64,000 bases of DNA, from NCBI RefSeq assembly GCF_902506605.1, contig NZ_LR733979.1, positions 2,464,008-2,528,007 of the forward strand. Reading direction: 5' to 3'. Positions 24,444 to 34,841 of the stretch are shown here, piece after piece (the first letter of the stretch is position 1; every line of letters starts with the position of its first letter). The position numbers were made by a program, and so were the translations under genes. The notes under the pieces are model-generated. The model was not told where the DNA came from. It searched no databases and saw only the letters and a list, made by a program, of their open reading frames with translations. This DNA comes from Sphingomonas sp. AX6 (GTDB lineage: Bacteria > Pseudomonadota > Alphaproteobacteria > Sphingomonadales > Sphingomonadaceae).

Positions 24444-26693
24444 TCAACCATTGGAGTTGCGCGTCAACATCGCGGGCCGCGCTTCGCCCGCTCCCCCCTC
24501 GTCCTCGCCCGCACCTGACATATTGGCCAGCAGGTGCGCGTCGAAGCACAGGGTCACCAGTGTCCCCCCGCCGGGACGGTCGGCAAAATTGATCGTGCCG
24601 AAATGTTCGTCGACGATCTTCTTGACGATCGCGAGCCCCAGCCCCGTGCCCCGCGCGCGCGTTGTCATATAAGGTTCGACGATGCGGTCGCGCTCGATCG
24701 GAAGCCCGACGCCATTGTCGGCGATCTCGATGATAAGCTGATCGTCCGCCGCCTCGCGCAGCGTCATCGAAATTTCACCTTCGCTCTCATCAAACTCTTT
24801 CGCTTCAACGGCTTCGACGGCGTTCTTGACGATGTTCGTCAATGCTTGACCGATTTGGCGACGGTCGCAGACCAGGCTGGGTGAGACATTGCCGTGATCG
24901 ATCGAGAAGCGGATTGCGGGATGGGCGACTTCGTGGAGAAACAGCGACTGACGCGCTAGGTCGATGACCGATTCCTCGCGAAAAACGGGCTTTGGCATTC
25001 TTGCAAAGGATGAGAATTCGTCGACCATCCTGCGCAGGTCGCCGACCTGGCGCACGATCGTCTCGGTCAGGCGCGCAAACGTGCCGTCGTCGCTGGCGAT
25101 CTGCTTTCCGTAACGTCGCTGGAGCCGTTCGGCGGCAAGCTGGATCGGAGTCAGCGGGTTCTTGATCTCATGCGCGATCCGCCGCGCGACGTCGGACCAT
25201 GCCGCACGCCGCTGATCGAGCAATTGCTGGGTGATGTCGTCGAAGGTCAGGATGCGCCCGTCGCCGTCCGCCGCGATCTTCACCGCCAGCGTTCTCGCGT
25301 CGCCCCCCGCGGTAAGTTGAACGACCGCTTCGCGGCTATCGCTGTCGAGCAGATGGTCGAGTTCGGGCGCGATCTCGGCCAGCGGACGATCGAGCGCCTG
25401 CCCCTCACCCGCTTTCAACATCGCCAGCGCCGAGCTGTTGATCAGCCGGATCGAGCGATCACCCGCGATCGACACGACGCCGGCGGTGACTCCTTCGACC
25501 ACCGCTTCGATCAACGCACGGCGCGATTCGATCTGCGAATTGGCCGATACCAATGCATTGGTCTGGTGCTGAAGCTGGTCGGTCATCGTGTTGAACGCGT
25601 TGGCAAGCGTCCCGATCTCGTCCTGCGATTTCGGGGTCGTCACGCGCGCAGTCAGGTCACCATCGGCAACCCGTCGCGCTGCGCCCACCAATTCGCTGAC
25701 GGGCCTTACCAGACGGTCGGCCACGGCGAGGGCGACGAACACGGCCAGCCCGACGATCATGATCGAAAGGATCAACAGTGCGGCATTGAACTGGATCTGG
25801 AGCCGCTGAGACCGTTCGCGGAGTGCGCGGTAATCCGCGATAATCTCTTCGCCTCGTCGAATCTGGATACCCAGATCGTCTTCGAATACCCGCGCGGCAT
25901 AAAGAAACGTGTTGTCGCTATCGTCGAACCGAACCAGCACCCCGATCCGATCCGGTTCTGAAATGGGCACGGCACTGGCGCTCTGACGGGCTGCCGCAAA
26001 ACGCTGAGGGGTGAGGATTCCGTCCAGTTCGCGGTCATAGGGATTGACGATGGCGAGCGTCTGGAACTCGCCTTGATCGGTCATCCGTAAAATAGCTGCT
26101 TCGGACAATTCGCGTTGATAAAGCTGGAAGACCAGCCCGTTGACGAATTGCTTGTCCTCGATATTTGCCGACTGGAGATAGAATAACAGGTCTTCGCGCA
26201 TTGGCGGCGCCTGGCGGACGATCCGGTCGAGTTCGCGCGCATAATTGTCCCGAACCTGCGCCACCGCATTTTCGAGCATGCCGCGCGCACGATCGGAATA
26301 CCAAAATTCGACACCGTACTGGAACAGGAGCGAAGCAAACACTGCGAGCAGCAATGTCGGCACGCTGGCCAGCACAGAGAAGATTGCGACCAGGCGAACG
26401 TGAAGCTTGCCCCCCCCACCAATCGGGGAGTCCGCCGCTCGTCGATGCGCAATTCGACGGCCCAACAAAACCATAAGCGCGACCGCAGGGATCAGGTTCG
26501 ACACCAGTAGCAGCGCAACCAGCGGCGGCGTCAGCAGGCGTTCGCCCGCCTCCGCATCGGCAAGGATGAAATATGTCGCGATCAGTACGGAGGCGAAAGC
26601 CGCGAAAACCGCGAACTCGACCGTGCGCGTTACCGTGAAGCGCCGTCTAGTCGGCACTTCTGCTTCGCGTGGCGGCGCTTCGGCAACAGTCAT
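24444..26693 (-). CDS. ntrY: sensor histidine kinase NtrY
   Basis: 749 aa from the ATG at 26693; an upstream in-frame codon at 26732 is less likely. Several N-terminal membrane helices (FAVFAAFASVLIATYFIL, PLVALLLVSNLIPAVALMVLLG and a third) flank a periplasmic region. A HAMP domain (VADRLVRPVSELVGAARRVA), a PAS-like domain and HisKA follow, with the phospho-accepting His in [21 protein letters not shown]. The HATPase has NIVKNAVEAVE and ADNGVGLP with GTGLGLAIVK. It senses redox or nitrogen status in relatives. It is probably expressed with ntrX. Confidence 0.95.
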   Translation of the reverse strand: MTVAEAPPREAEVPTRRRFTVTRTVEFAVFAAFASVLIATYFILADAEAGERLLTPPLVALLLVSNLIPAVALMVLLGRRIAHRRAADSPIGGGGKLHVRLVAIFSVLASVPTLLLAVFASLLFQYGVEFWYSDRARGMLENAVAQVRDNYARELDRIVRQAPPMREDLLFYLQSANIEDKQFVNGLVFQLYQRELSEAAILRMTDQGEFQTLAIVNPYDRELDGILTPQRFAAARQSASAVPISEPDRIGVLVRFDDSDNTFLYAARVFEDDLGIQIRRGEEIIADYRALRERSQRLQIQFNAALLILSIMIVGLAVFVALAVADRLVRPVSELVGAARRVADGDLTARVTTPKSQDEIGTLANAFNTMTDQLQHQTNALVSANSQIESRRALIEAVVEGVTAGVVSIAGDRSIRLINSSALAMLKAGEGQALDRPLAEIAPELDHLLDSDSREAVVQLTAGGDARTLAVKIAADGDGRILTFDDITQQLLDQRRAAWSDVARRIAHEIKNPLTPIQLAAERLQRRYGKQIASDDGTFARLTETIVRQVGDLRRMVDEFSSFARMPKPVFREESVIDLARQSLFLHEVAHPAIRFSIDHGNVSPSLVCDRRQIGQALTNIVKNAVEAVEAKEFDESEGEISMTLREAADDQLIIEIADNGVGLPIERDRIVEPYMTTRARGTGLGLAIVKKIVDEHFGTINFADRPGGGTLVTLCFDAHLLANMSGAGEDEGGAGEARPAMLTRNSNG

Positions 26694-26753
26694 CGTTGCG
26701 GTGATACAACGGGATTGTTGCCAAGAGAACACACAATCGGCGGCAACCCGACG

Positions 26754-28208
26754 CTAGTCCCCACCGCTTCGGCGCGGCGGCCGGGTGTCGATCTCCAGAT
26801 CGTCGAGGCGTTTGCGCAGCGTATTGCGGTTGATCCCCATTGCCCGTGCCGCGCGGAGCTGGTTGCCGCCATGGCGCGCGAGCATGGCTTCGATCAGCGG
26901 TCGTTCGACCTCGCCGATGATGCGGTCGTAGAGCGTGCCGTCCTCCAGCATATGCGGCGCGGCGCGTTCAATCCCGGCGATACGCGCGCGGACGGCCGCT
27001 TCGATATCGTCGGTGGGCGGAGGCGCGGAAGAGGCACCTGCCGTCATGACACCATCGGCCAGCAGGCGGCGCAATTCCCCTGCCCCGGCAACTTCGTCAC
27101 GCCCCAGCGCGGCCAGCCTGCGCATGACGTTTTCCAGCTCGCGGACATTGCCGGGCCAGTCATGCGCCTCCAGCAACAAGACCGCCTGTGCGTCGAGGCG
27201 CTTGCGCGGCAAGCCGTCCGCTGCCGCTCGGTCGAGGAAATGCGTGGACAGCAGCGCGACGTCCTGACGCCGATCGCGCAAGGGCGGCAACATCATCGGC
27301 ACGACATTCAACCGATAGAATAGATCTTCGCGAAACTGGTTCGACGCGACCAGCGCGGTCAGTTCCTTGTTGGTCGCAGCGACGATGCGGACATCGGCGC
27401 GGATCGTGCGCGCACCGCCAACCGTGGTGAACTCGCCGGACTGGAGCACCCGGAGCAACCGCGTCTGCGCTTCGATCGGCATGTCCCCGATCTCATCGAG
27501 AAACAGCGTGCCACCGGTCGCCTGTTCGAATTTGCCCGCAACCCGCGCCTGCGCACCGGTGAATGCGCCGCGTTCGTGGCCGAACAACTCCGCCTCGATC
27601 AATTCGCGCGGGATGGCGGCCATGTTGATCGCCACGAAAGGGCCGGCTTTGCGCGCGCCCAGATCATGGACTGCACGCGCGACCAGTTCCTTGCCGGTCC
27701 CCGATTCTCCGGAAATCAGGACGGTCAGGTCGTTCGATACGACGCGCGCGATCACGCGGTACACGTCCTGCATGGCGGGTGACCGCCCGATCAGCGGCCC
27801 TGCGCTTTCGTCCTCGTCAATCGCGGCTTCGGGACCGGCACCCCGCTCCAGCGCGCCTGCCACCGCTGCCGAAAGCGCCGCCAGATCGAACGGTTTGGGC
27901 AGATAATCGAACGCCCCGACTTCACTGGCGCGTACTGCGGTCGCCAGTGTGTTGCGCGCGGAAAAGACGATCACCGGCAGCGCGGGATGCTCGGCCGCAA
28001 GCGCGGCGGCATTTTCCAGCCCGTCGCCGTCGGGCAGGACGACGTCGGTGATGAGCACATCGGGTATGTCGTGGGCCAGTTCGGCGTGGAGCGCCTTCAG
28101 GCTGTCGACCGCAACGACCCGGTGCCCGTCACGGCGCAATGCGTGGCTGACGACCGTCCGGATCGCGGCATCGTCATCAACGACCAGAATGATGGCTTGG
28201 CGCGTCAT
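26754..28208 (-). CDS. ntrC: nitrogen regulation protein NtrC
   Basis: 484 aa. The receiver domain has DDDAAIR, phospho-Asp in ITDVVLPDGD and KPFDLAA. The sigma-54 activator domain is complete: GESGTGKELVARAVH, FGHERGAFTGAQ and GTLFLDEIGDMP. The C-terminal Fis-like HTH reads NQLRAARAMGINRNTLRKRL. It activates nitrogen-assimilation genes when phosphorylated by NtrB. Its start overlaps the ntrB stop by 4 bp. Confidence 0.96.
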   Translation of the reverse strand: MTRQAIILVVDDDAAIRTVVSHALRRDGHRVVAVDSLKALHAELAHDIPDVLITDVVLPDGDGLENAAALAAEHPALPVIVFSARNTLATAVRASEVGAFDYLPKPFDLAALSAAVAGALERGAGPEAAIDEDESAGPLIGRSPAMQDVYRVIARVVSNDLTVLISGESGTGKELVARAVHDLGARKAGPFVAINMAAIPRELIEAELFGHERGAFTGAQARVAGKFEQATGGTLFLDEIGDMPIEAQTRLLRVLQSGEFTTVGGARTIRADVRIVAATNKELTALVASNQFREDLFYRLNVVPMMLPPLRDRRQDVALLSTHFLDRAAADGLPRKRLDAQAVLLLEAHDWPGNVRELENVMRRLAALGRDEVAGAGELRRLLADGVMTAGASSAPPPTDDIEAAVRARIAGIERAAPHMLEDGTLYDRIIGEVERPLIEAMLARHGGNQLRAARAMGINRNTLRKRLDDLEIDTRPPRRSGGD

Positions 28209-29275
28209 TGTGGTGCCCTTGGCAGCAGGATGCGGAACATGGTGTGGGGCGGATCGCCCTCGCGTTCGTACTGGACGATGCCGCCCATCTCGCCGACCAG
28301 CTTTTCGACGAGCGGCAGGCCCAGCCCTCGCCCCTCGCGCTTGCCGGTGACAAAGGGTTCGAACAGGTGCTCGACAATATCCTCTGGCGCGCCGGGGCCA
28401 TTGTCGATCACCGCAACCTCGATCGGGAGGGGGCGGCGCGGCTGACCCGGCGCAGGGCTGGCAGCCATACCGTGGCGATAGGCAGTTGCGATCACGATCG
28501 AACGATCGGCTTGTAGATCAGTGGCTTCCGATGCATTTTTCAAAAGATTTATCATCACCTGTTGAAAGGCATCGGCATCGGTCATCACCGGGGGGAGCGA
28601 CGGATCGTACCGTTCCTCAATCCGCACATCGCGCGCAAACCCCGCCAGCGCCACGCGTCGGACATGCGACAGCAGCGGATAGATATTGTTGGACTCCAAC
28701 CGCAACGGGCGATGGCTGGTGAAATCCTCCATCCGGTCGATCAACGCGGTGATCCGGTCGACCTCGTCGGTGATCAGCGTCGTCAGCGATTCCGGTTCGT
28801 CGATGCCGTCGGCCAGCAACTGTGCGGCACCGCGAATCCCCGACAAGGGGTTCTTGATCTCATGCGCCAGCATCGCCGCGGCGCCGATCGCCGCGCGCGC
28901 GCCCGCGCTGCGTTCCGGACCATGCCCCAGGCGGCGCGATTGCGGAGCTTCGTGGAGGGTGACTATCCGCCAGCCATCGTGATCCACCACCAAGGTTTCG
29001 ACGAAATCGCCGCGCAGTCGCCCACCACGCAACCGTTCCATATCGACATCATAGGCGGCAAACCCGTGCCCCTCACGCCGCGCGGCATAGCCCGACGGCG
29101 GCTCGATCGCGGATTCCAGTTTCTTGCCGACCAGCGCGCGTTCGGAAAAGCCGAGCACATGTTCCGCCGCGCCATTGGCATGCGCGATCAGCCCCTGCGG
29201 ATCGAGGACGAGCGTTGAGACCGGCAGCGCGGCAAATAGTTCGGCGAAGCTGGGCGTCTTCGCCGCTTCGTTCAT
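28205..29275 (-). CDS. ntrB: nitrogen regulation sensor kinase NtrB
   Basis: 356 aa soluble kinase. The PAS domain (residues about 15-110) has [21 protein letters not shown]. HisKA follows with the phospho-accepting His in [21 protein letters not shown], then HATPase motifs [18 protein letters not shown] and [14 protein letters not shown]. It phosphorylates and dephosphorylates NtrC under PII control. It overlaps dusB upstream and ntrC downstream by 4 bp each, so the set is one transcription unit. Confidence 0.95.
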   Translation of the reverse strand: MNEAAKTPSFAELFAALPVSTLVLDPQGLIAHANGAAEHVLGFSERALVGKKLESAIEPPSGYAARREGHGFAAYDVDMERLRGGRLRGDFVETLVVDHDGWRIVTLHEAPQSRRLGHGPERSAGARAAIGAAAMLAHEIKNPLSGIRGAAQLLADGIDEPESLTTLITDEVDRITALIDRMEDFTSHRPLRLESNNIYPLLSHVRRVALAGFARDVRIEERYDPSLPPVMTDADAFQQVMINLLKNASEATDLQADRSIVIATAYRHGMAASPAPGQPRRPLPIEVAVIDNGPGAPEDIVEHLFEPFVTGKREGRGLGLPLVEKLVGEMGGIVQYEREGDPPHTMFRILLPRAPQ

Positions 29276-30270
29276 GCCGCCGCGCGCGTGCGATAGGGGG
29301 CGTAGAAGTCGGCGAGCATTGTCTTCACGACGCGCGAATCCGGGACCTGATTGACCTTATTGCGAAACTCCGCCGATCCGGTCAGCCCCTTGGTGTACCA
29401 ACCGATATGCTTGCGCGCCATGTTGACGCCAGTGATCTCACCATAATGATCGAGCATCGCGTCGTAATGTTCTGCGATCATGCAATATTGTTCTTCGAGA
29501 CTTGGATCGGCCAAGCGCTTGCCTTCGGTCAGCCAAGCCATCATCTGACCCAGCAGCCAAGGGCGGCCATAGGCGCCCCGGCCGATCATGATGCCGTCCG
29601 CACCCGATTGTTCGAGCGCGGCATCGGCGTCTTCCAGCGTGCAAATGTCGCCATTGGCGATCACGGGGATCGACACCGCGTCCTTGACCCGGCGGATGAA
29701 CGCCCAGTCAGCAGATCCCTTGTACATTTGGTTCCGCGTACGCCCGTGGACGGTCACCATCTTGACGCCAAGCTGTTCTGCCATGATCGCCAGATCGGGC
29801 GCGTTCAGGCTGTCATGGCACCACCCCATCCGCATCTTCAGCGTCACGGGCACGCTGACCGCATCAACGGTCTCGCGGATCAATTGGGCGGCATGGTCTA
29901 GGTCGCGCATCAGCGCCGAACCGGCGTCGCCATTGGTGACCTTGCGCACTGGGCAGCCCATGTTGATGTCGATGATCGCAGCGCCGCGATCTTCGTTCAG
30001 CTTGGCCGCCTCGCCCATTTCCTTCGGAGTGCAGCCGACGAGCTGCATCGACACGGGTTCCTCGATCGGATCCCATGCGGCCTTCTGGATCGACTGGCGC
30101 GTTTCGCGGATCGCGGCCTGGCTGGCGATCATCTCGGTCACGTTCAGGCCCGAACCATAGCGGCGCACGAGCTTTCGGAACGGCAAGTCGGTCACGCCGG
30201 TCATCGGCGCGAGCAGGACGGGGGCGTCGATCCGGACGGGTCCGATCTGGATGGGGCTGAGCTTGGTCAT
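29272..30270 (-). CDS. dusB: tRNA-dihydrouridine synthase B
   Basis: 332 aa from the ATG at 30270. A longer in-frame extension to 30906 runs through the divergent ispDF and the repeat inside it and is rejected. TIM-barrel FMN motifs: [16 protein letters not shown], the catalytic Cys in [31 protein letters not shown] and [11 protein letters not shown]. It reduces uridine to dihydrouridine in the tRNA D-loop. It leads the ntrBC operon, a conserved arrangement in proteobacteria. Confidence 0.95.
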   Translation of the reverse strand: MTKLSPIQIGPVRIDAPVLLAPMTGVTDLPFRKLVRRYGSGLNVTEMIASQAAIRETRQSIQKAAWDPIEEPVSMQLVGCTPKEMGEAAKLNEDRGAAIIDINMGCPVRKVTNGDAGSALMRDLDHAAQLIRETVDAVSVPVTLKMRMGWCHDSLNAPDLAIMAEQLGVKMVTVHGRTRNQMYKGSADWAFIRRVKDAVSIPVIANGDICTLEDADAALEQSGADGIMIGRGAYGRPWLLGQMMAWLTEGKRLADPSLEEQYCMIAEHYDAMLDHYGEITGVNMARKHIGWYTKGLTGSAEFRNKVNQVPDSRVVKTMLADFYAPYRTRAAA

Positions 30271-30361
30271 CGATGTGCCTGAAAAACAGGCAGCCCATAC
30301 GCGAACTCCCCTAGCCACGCAAGGCTGGCGGCGCCGCGTGCGCTGGGCTAGGCGCGGGAAC

Positions 30362-31615
30362 ATGTCCAGCGGAACCACCGTCGCACTGATCGTCGCCGCC
30401 GGGCATGGCGCGCGTTCGGGCCAGGCACTCGCCAAGCAGTTCGCGCGCGTCGGCGGTCGGCCGATGATCGCGCATAGCCACGCGGCGCTGGTGGCGCATC
30501 CCGCGATCGACCGGGTGGTGGTAGTGATCGGGGCGGGCCAGCAGCGGCTGCTCGAGGATGCGCTGGGCGATGTCGAATGGGTCGAAGGCGGCGCAACACG
30601 GCGGGATTCAGTGTTGCAAGGGCTTGAATATCTGGCGGGCGGTGACGCGGTGCGGGTGCTGATCCATGACGCCGCTCGTCCGTTTGTGCCGGGGACGGTG
30701 GTGGACCGGTTGGCTGCGGCACTGGATTCAGCGGAGGGCGCGGTCCCTGTCCTGCCGGTGGCGGATACGCTGGCGCGCGGCTTGGAGCCCTCCCCCTCCC
30801 CGTTCGTTTCGAGCGAAGTCGAGAAACGGTCGCACGCGTCCAGTTCACGTTTCTCGACTTCGCTCGAAACGAACGGAATGAGTTTGGGCGAGACCGTGTA
30901 TCGCAACGCACTCTACCGTATCCAAACCCCGCAGGCGTTCCGCTTCCCTACAATTCTCGAGGCGCACCGCGCATGGCCCGCCGAGGTGCAAGCCACCGAC
31001 GACGCCCAGATCGCGCGTGCCAGCGGTCATGACGTCATCCTCGTCGAAGGCGACAAGATGCTTGAGAAACTGACCTATCCGTCCGACTTTGCTGAGGTCG
31101 AATCGCGCTTCGCCGCGACTCCCGAATATCGCACCGCCAGCGGTTACGACGTTCACCGCCTGGCCGCAGGCGAAGAACTATGGCTGGGTGGCGTTCGCAT
31201 CCCCCACGACAAGGGGCTGGCCGGGCATAGCGATGCGGACGTCGCGCTCCATGCCATCACCGACGCGCTGCTCGGTACGATTGCGGCGGGCGATATCGGC
31301 ACGCACTTCCCGCCGAGCGACCCGCAATGGCGCGGTGCCGACTCCGCCCAGTTCCTCCAGCACGCGGCTTCGCTGGTAGAAAACGAAGGCGGACGCGTCA
31401 CCTTTATCGACCTGACGCTCATCTGCGAAGCGCCCAAGATCGGTCCGCACCGCGAGGCGATGCGCGCGCGGATCGGCGATCTGTTGCGGCTGCCGACGCT
31501 GCGGGTTAGCATCAAGGCGACGACGACCGAGCGGCTCGGTTTCACCGGGCGCGGTGAAGGCATTGCTGCGCAGGCCGTTGCCACCGTCCGTTTTTCAGGG
31601 GTTTCCAGTATATGA
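30362..31615 (+). CDS. ispDF: bifunctional IspD/IspF (MEP pathway) with in-frame repeat insert
   Basis: 417 aa from the ATG at 30362. The IspD half (to about residue 255) has [25 protein letters not shown] and [11 protein letters not shown]. The IspF half has [49 protein letters not shown] and [14 protein letters not shown]. The two halves make CDP-ME from MEP and CTP, and MEcPP from CDP-MEP, in isoprenoid synthesis. Between VADTLARG and [17 protein letters not shown], about 30 extra residues are encoded by palindromic repeat copy 2, with no stop and with the frame kept. This site maps to the dimer-arm region of IspD, so the insert may still be tolerated. Confidence 0.95.
   Translation: MSSGTTVALIVAAGHGARSGQALAKQFARVGGRPMIAHSHAALVAHPAIDRVVVVIGAGQQRLLEDALGDVEWVEGGATRRDSVLQGLEYLAGGDAVRVLIHDAARPFVPGTVVDRLAAALDSAEGAVPVLPVADTLARGLEPSPSPFVSSEVEKRSHASSSRFSTSLETNGMSLGETVYRNALYRIQTPQAFRFPTILEAHRAWPAEVQATDDAQIARASGHDVILVEGDKMLEKLTYPSDFAEVESRFAATPEYRTASGYDVHRLAAGEELWLGGVRIPHDKGLAGHSDADVALHAITDALLGTIAAGDIGTHFPPSDPQWRGADSAQFLQHAASLVENEGGRVTFIDLTLICEAPKIGPHREAMRARIGDLLRLPTLRVSIKATTTERLGFTGRGEGIAAQAVATVRFSGVSSI
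30800..30876. repeat. palindromic repeat element, copy 2, inside ispDF
   Basis: 29-bp arms at 30800-30828 and 30848-30876 are perfect reverse complements with a 19-bp centre; they are identical to the arms of copy 1. The element is read through as [10 protein letters not shown], a short centre, then FSTSLETNG within the IspD domain. Confidence 0.92.
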
Positions 31616-32157
31616 AGCGTATCCCGTTCATCGGCCTTGCCGCCGCCCTATCCGCGATTGTCGCCGCACCCATCGCGCAGGCTGAACAGGCCAGCCGCAA
31701 TTGCGTGACGACCGTGGAGGCCGAAGCATTGTTCCTGTTCGTTGCGCCCGAAATGCTCCAGCGCGCCGGGCAGTTATGCGCGAACAACCTGCCCGCCAAC
31801 GCGATGTTGCGTCGTCTGTCGAGCCCGTTCCTTGCTAAGTACCAGGCGGAATCGCGCGGTGCGTGGCCGACCGCCAAACGCGCCATCGCGAAGATTCAGC
31901 CCGAAGCAAGCACGATGCTCGATTCGGACTTCGCCGCACCTTTGGTCGGCACGATGATGACCGAATTGCTGGTGAAGGAAATTCGCGCGCAGGATTGCCT
32001 GACGATCAACCGTGCGGTTACGCTGATGGAGCCGCTTCCAGCGCGCAACCTGGCTGGCCTAGCCGTGCTGTTCGCGCAGGTCGCAACCAACGACCAACGC
32101 TCCGAAGTCCGCAACCGGGTGCCGTCGCGGCTGCGCATCTGTCCGGTCGCGGCCTGA
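31612..32157 (+). CDS. small periplasmic protein of unknown function
   Basis: 181 aa. The ATG overlaps the ispDF stop and begins a standard signal peptide (FIGLAAALSAIVAAPIAQAE). The mature part is mostly helical with four Cys (NCVTT, LCANN, DCLTI and ICPVA), which could form two disulfides in the periplasm. No enzymatic motif is visible and I do not recognise the family. Translational overlap with ispDF and with cinA (TGATG) suggests that it is co-expressed with both. Confidence 0.75.
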   Translation: MKRIPFIGLAAALSAIVAAPIAQAEQASRNCVTTVEAEALFLFVAPEMLQRAGQLCANNLPANAMLRRLSSPFLAKYQAESRGAWPTAKRAIAKIQPEASTMLDSDFAAPLVGTMMTELLVKEIRAQDCLTINRAVTLMEPLPARNLAGLAVLFAQVATNDQRSEVRNRVPSRLRICPVAA

Positions 32158-32711
32158 TGGACTATGTGCTGCCCGACAAGCTGGTTGCCGCCGCCAAGCG
32201 TGTGCTCGACGCCAATCGCGAGGCCGGTCGCCGCATCGCGGTGGCCGAAAGCTGCACCGGCGGGCTGGTATCGGCGGCACTGACCGAGCTGCCGGGCTCG
32301 TCCGATGTGTTCGACATCGGCTTCGTCACCTATTCCAACGAAGCCAAACAGGGCGCGGTCGATGTGCCGTCCGACCTGATCGAGACGTTCGGTGCCGTAT
32401 CGGTGGCGGTGGCGTGGAGTATGGCGCAGGGTGCCCTCGCCCGTTCTCAGGCGGACGTGGCAGTGGCGATCACCGGGATTGCCGGGCCGGGTGGCGGATC
32501 GGCCAAAAAACCGGTCGGCACCGTGGTCTTCGCGCGCGCCGAACGCGGCAGCAATCCGCGCGACGTAGTGGCCGACGAGCGCCATTTCGACGATGAAGGC
32601 CGGGGCGGCATCCGGTTGCAAGCGGCATTATGTGCGCTCGACCTGTTGATGCCCGGCGCGAACCCGCTGGGTGACGATCAGGCAGCCGACGAAACCCCGT
32701 CGCTGCCGTAA
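32157..32711 (+). CDS. cinA: CinA-like C-terminal nicotinamide-nucleotide amidohydrolase
   Basis: 184 aa, starting at the ATG in the TGATG overlap with the preceding gene. It contains the CinA C-terminal domain alone: IAVAESCTGGLVSAALT, FVTYSNEAKQ, AVAITGIAGPGGG and KPVGTVVFA. This stand-alone form acts as PncC, deamidating nicotinamide mononucleotide in NAD recycling. Its 3' end overlaps the convergent RatA-like gene by 34 bp. Confidence 0.9.
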   Translation: MDYVLPDKLVAAAKRVLDANREAGRRIAVAESCTGGLVSAALTELPGSSDVFDIGFVTYSNEAKQGAVDVPSDLIETFGAVSVAVAWSMAQGALARSQADVAVAITGIAGPGGGSAKKPVGTVVFARAERGSNPRDVVADERHFDDEGRGGIRLQAALCALDLLMPGANPLGDDQAADETPSLP

Positions 32712-33133
32712 AGCACTTTCGCCCGATCCTCGAACGCGCCGATCATCTTGCGCAGCGCGCGGTCGAACACTTGCCCTGCGAGCATTTCGAACATCCGGTT
32801 CTTGAACGCAAAATCGACGCAGAAATCAACATAACATCCGCCGTCACCATCCGCGCGGAAGGTCCAGTCATTGTTGAGATATTTCAGCGGCCCATCGAGA
32901 TAATCGACGCGGATATGATCGGGGCGTTCCTTTTGCACCTTTGACGTGAACGTCTCGCGCAACCCTTTGAACCCGACGATCATGTCGGCGACCATTTCGG
33001 TTTCACTGTCCGACCGCACGCGGATCGCGCTGACCCAGGGCAGGAACTCGCCGTAGCGCCCGACATCGGCGACCATGTCGAACATCTGGTCCGGCGAATA
33101 GGGAAGGTGCCGGGTTTCTTCGTGTTTGGGCAT
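32678..33133 (-). CDS. RatA/Coq10-like START-domain protein
   Basis: 151 aa START/polyketide-cyclase-like fold of the RatA/Coq10 group: [46 protein letters not shown] and the C-terminal FAFKNRMFEMLAGQVFD. Alphaproteobacterial members next to lipA are annotated as ubiquinone-binding or ribosome-association proteins; the biochemical role is unsettled. The start overlaps the lipA stop, so it is probably expressed with lipA. Confidence 0.85.
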   Translation of the reverse strand: MPKHEETRHLPYSPDQMFDMVADVGRYGEFLPWVSAIRVRSDSETEMVADMIVGFKGLRETFTSKVQKERPDHIRVDYLDGPLKYLNNDWTFRADGDGGCYVDFCVDFAFKNRMFEMLAGQVFDRALRKMIGAFEDRAKVLYGSDGVSSAA

Positions 33134-34071
33134 CAGGCGGTAACGCCCTGCCCGCTCCGCGCCAGCTTCGCCTCGCGATTGGCGCGCATTTTATCGAAAT
33201 CGTCGCCCGCATGATAGCTCGAACGCGTCAACGGAGAGGAGGCGACGAGAAGGAACCCCTTGGCGCGCGCGATCGCGGCATAGGCATCGAACGCCTGCGG
33301 GGTCACGAAATCCTCGACCGTGGCATGGCGCGGGGTGGGTTGCAGATATTGCCCCATCGTCAGGAAATCGACATCGGCGCAGCGCATGTCGTCCATCACC
33401 TGATGCACCTCCAGCCGCTGTTCGCCGAGGCCAAGCATAACGCCCGATTTGGTGAAGATCGACGGATCGTGCTTCTTCACGCTCTCCAGCAACCGCAGCG
33501 ACGCATAATATCGCGCGCCGGGCCGGATCGTCGGATAAAGACGGGGGACGGTTTCCAGATTGTGATTATAGACATCGGGCCGCGCCGCCACGATCGCCTC
33601 GACCGCGGCCTCCGCCTTGTTACGGAAATCGGGTGTCAGGATTTCGATCGTGGTGGCGGGTGCCGCCGCGCGGATGGCGTGGATGACCTTCACGAACTGC
33701 GACGCGCCACCGTCGGGCAAATCGTCGCGATCGACCGAGGTGATGACAATGTGCGCCAGCCCCATCTGCACTGCCACTTCGGCGACATGGGCGGGCTCCA
33801 TCGCATCAACCGCGCGCGGCATCCCCGTCTTGACGTTGCAGAACGCACAGGCCCGAGTGCAGGTATCGCCCAGAATCATCACCGTCGCGTGCTTCTTGGT
33901 CCAGCATTCCCCGATATTGGGGCACGCGGCCTCTTCGCAGACGGTCGTCAGGTTCTTCGCCCGCATCATCGCCTTGGTCTCGGCGAAACCGGCGGATGTC
34001 GGCGCTTTCACCCGGATCCAGTCGGGCTTGCGCTGGCGGGGCGGACGGACAACAGGCGTGGGGTCGTTCAT
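33133..34071 (-). CDS. lipA: lipoyl synthase
   Basis: 312 aa from the ATG at 34071; a 12-residue extension to 34107 is also in frame but less likely. The auxiliary cluster motif is [12 protein letters not shown] (CX4CX5C). The radical SAM cluster is CTRACAFC (CX3CX2C). The C-terminal [10 protein letters not shown] contains the conserved RSSY Ser that binds the auxiliary cluster. It inserts two sulfur atoms into octanoyl groups on lipoate-dependent enzymes. Confidence 0.96.
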   Translation of the reverse strand: MNDPTPVVRPPRQRKPDWIRVKAPTSAGFAETKAMMRAKNLTTVCEEAACPNIGECWTKKHATVMILGDTCTRACAFCNVKTGMPRAVDAMEPAHVAEVAVQMGLAHIVITSVDRDDLPDGGASQFVKVIHAIRAAAPATTIEILTPDFRNKAEAAVEAIVAARPDVYNHNLETVPRLYPTIRPGARYYASLRLLESVKKHDPSIFTKSGVMLGLGEQRLEVHQVMDDMRCADVDFLTMGQYLQPTPRHATVEDFVTPQAFDAYAAIARAKGFLLVASSPLTRSSYHAGDDFDKMRANREAKLARSGQGVTA

Positions 34072-34154
34072 GCCCCGCGAGATAGCCATCACGGACGCGA
34101 GGCACAAGCTTAGGAGGCGTTCCCGTCGCGGCGCATCCCGGCTAAGGAACGCGG

Positions 34155-34784
34155 ATGACCGGATTCGCAGAACTCATCCATGGCTATCATCGCTTTCGCG
34201 ATCAGGAATGGGCGATCGAGCGCGCCCGTTGGGCGACGCTGAGCGAAGGCCAGAGCCCCAAGGTAATGGTGATCGCCTGTTCCGACAGCCGGGTCGATCC
34301 AGCGCAGGTCTTCGATACCTCGCCCGGCGAGATCTTCGTCGTACGCAATGTCGCCAATCTGGTGCCGCCGTTCGAGGCGGGCGGCGGTCGGCACGGGGTT
34401 TCCGCCGCGCTCGAATTCGCGGTGACTCAGCTCGAGGTGGAGGAGATCGTGGTGATGGGGCATGGCGCGTGCGGTGGCGTCCATGCGGCGCTGTCGCAAT
34501 GTTTCAGCGATGCCGAACCCGGCAGCGGCGGGTTCATCGCCCATTGGATCGATTTGCTCGACGACGCGCGCGATCGCGTGATCGCCGAATATGGCGATGG
34601 GCCCGAAGCGATCCACGCGCTCGAACTGGAAACCGTCCGCGTGTCGATCGCCAATCTGCGCACGTTCCCGTTCGTTCCCAACCGCGAACGCGTCGGAAAA
34701 CTGAAAATCCACGGCGCCTATTTCGCGATTCGGGACGGCATTCTGCATGTGATGGACGAACAGGGCAGGTTTACACCAGCGTAA
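34155..34784 (+). CDS. beta carbonic anhydrase
   Basis: 209 aa. It has the zinc and active-site motifs ACSDSRVDP (Cys, Asp-Arg dyad) and [10 protein letters not shown] (His, Cys), then [14 protein letters not shown] near the C-terminus. It interconverts CO2 and bicarbonate in the cytoplasm. It is divergent from lipA with 83 bp between starts, so it has its own promoter region, and it is convergent with the pilus operon. Confidence 0.93.
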   Translation: MTGFAELIHGYHRFRDQEWAIERARWATLSEGQSPKVMVIACSDSRVDPAQVFDTSPGEIFVVRNVANLVPPFEAGGGRHGVSAALEFAVTQLEVEEIVVMGHGACGGVHAALSQCFSDAEPGSGGFIAHWIDLLDDARDRVIAEYGDGPEAIHALELETVRVSIANLRTFPFVPNRERVGKLKIHGAYFAIRDGILHVMDEQGRFTPA

Positions 34785-34841
34785 CGACGCCTAGGGCCCT
34801 ACTCGTCGGCGAAACTCAGTCGTCTTTCAGGTCATCGTCGT

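Noticed and set aside
30271..30906. N-terminal extension of dusB
   Set aside because: It would run antisense through ispDF and the repeat; the DusB fold starts at the 30270 ATG.
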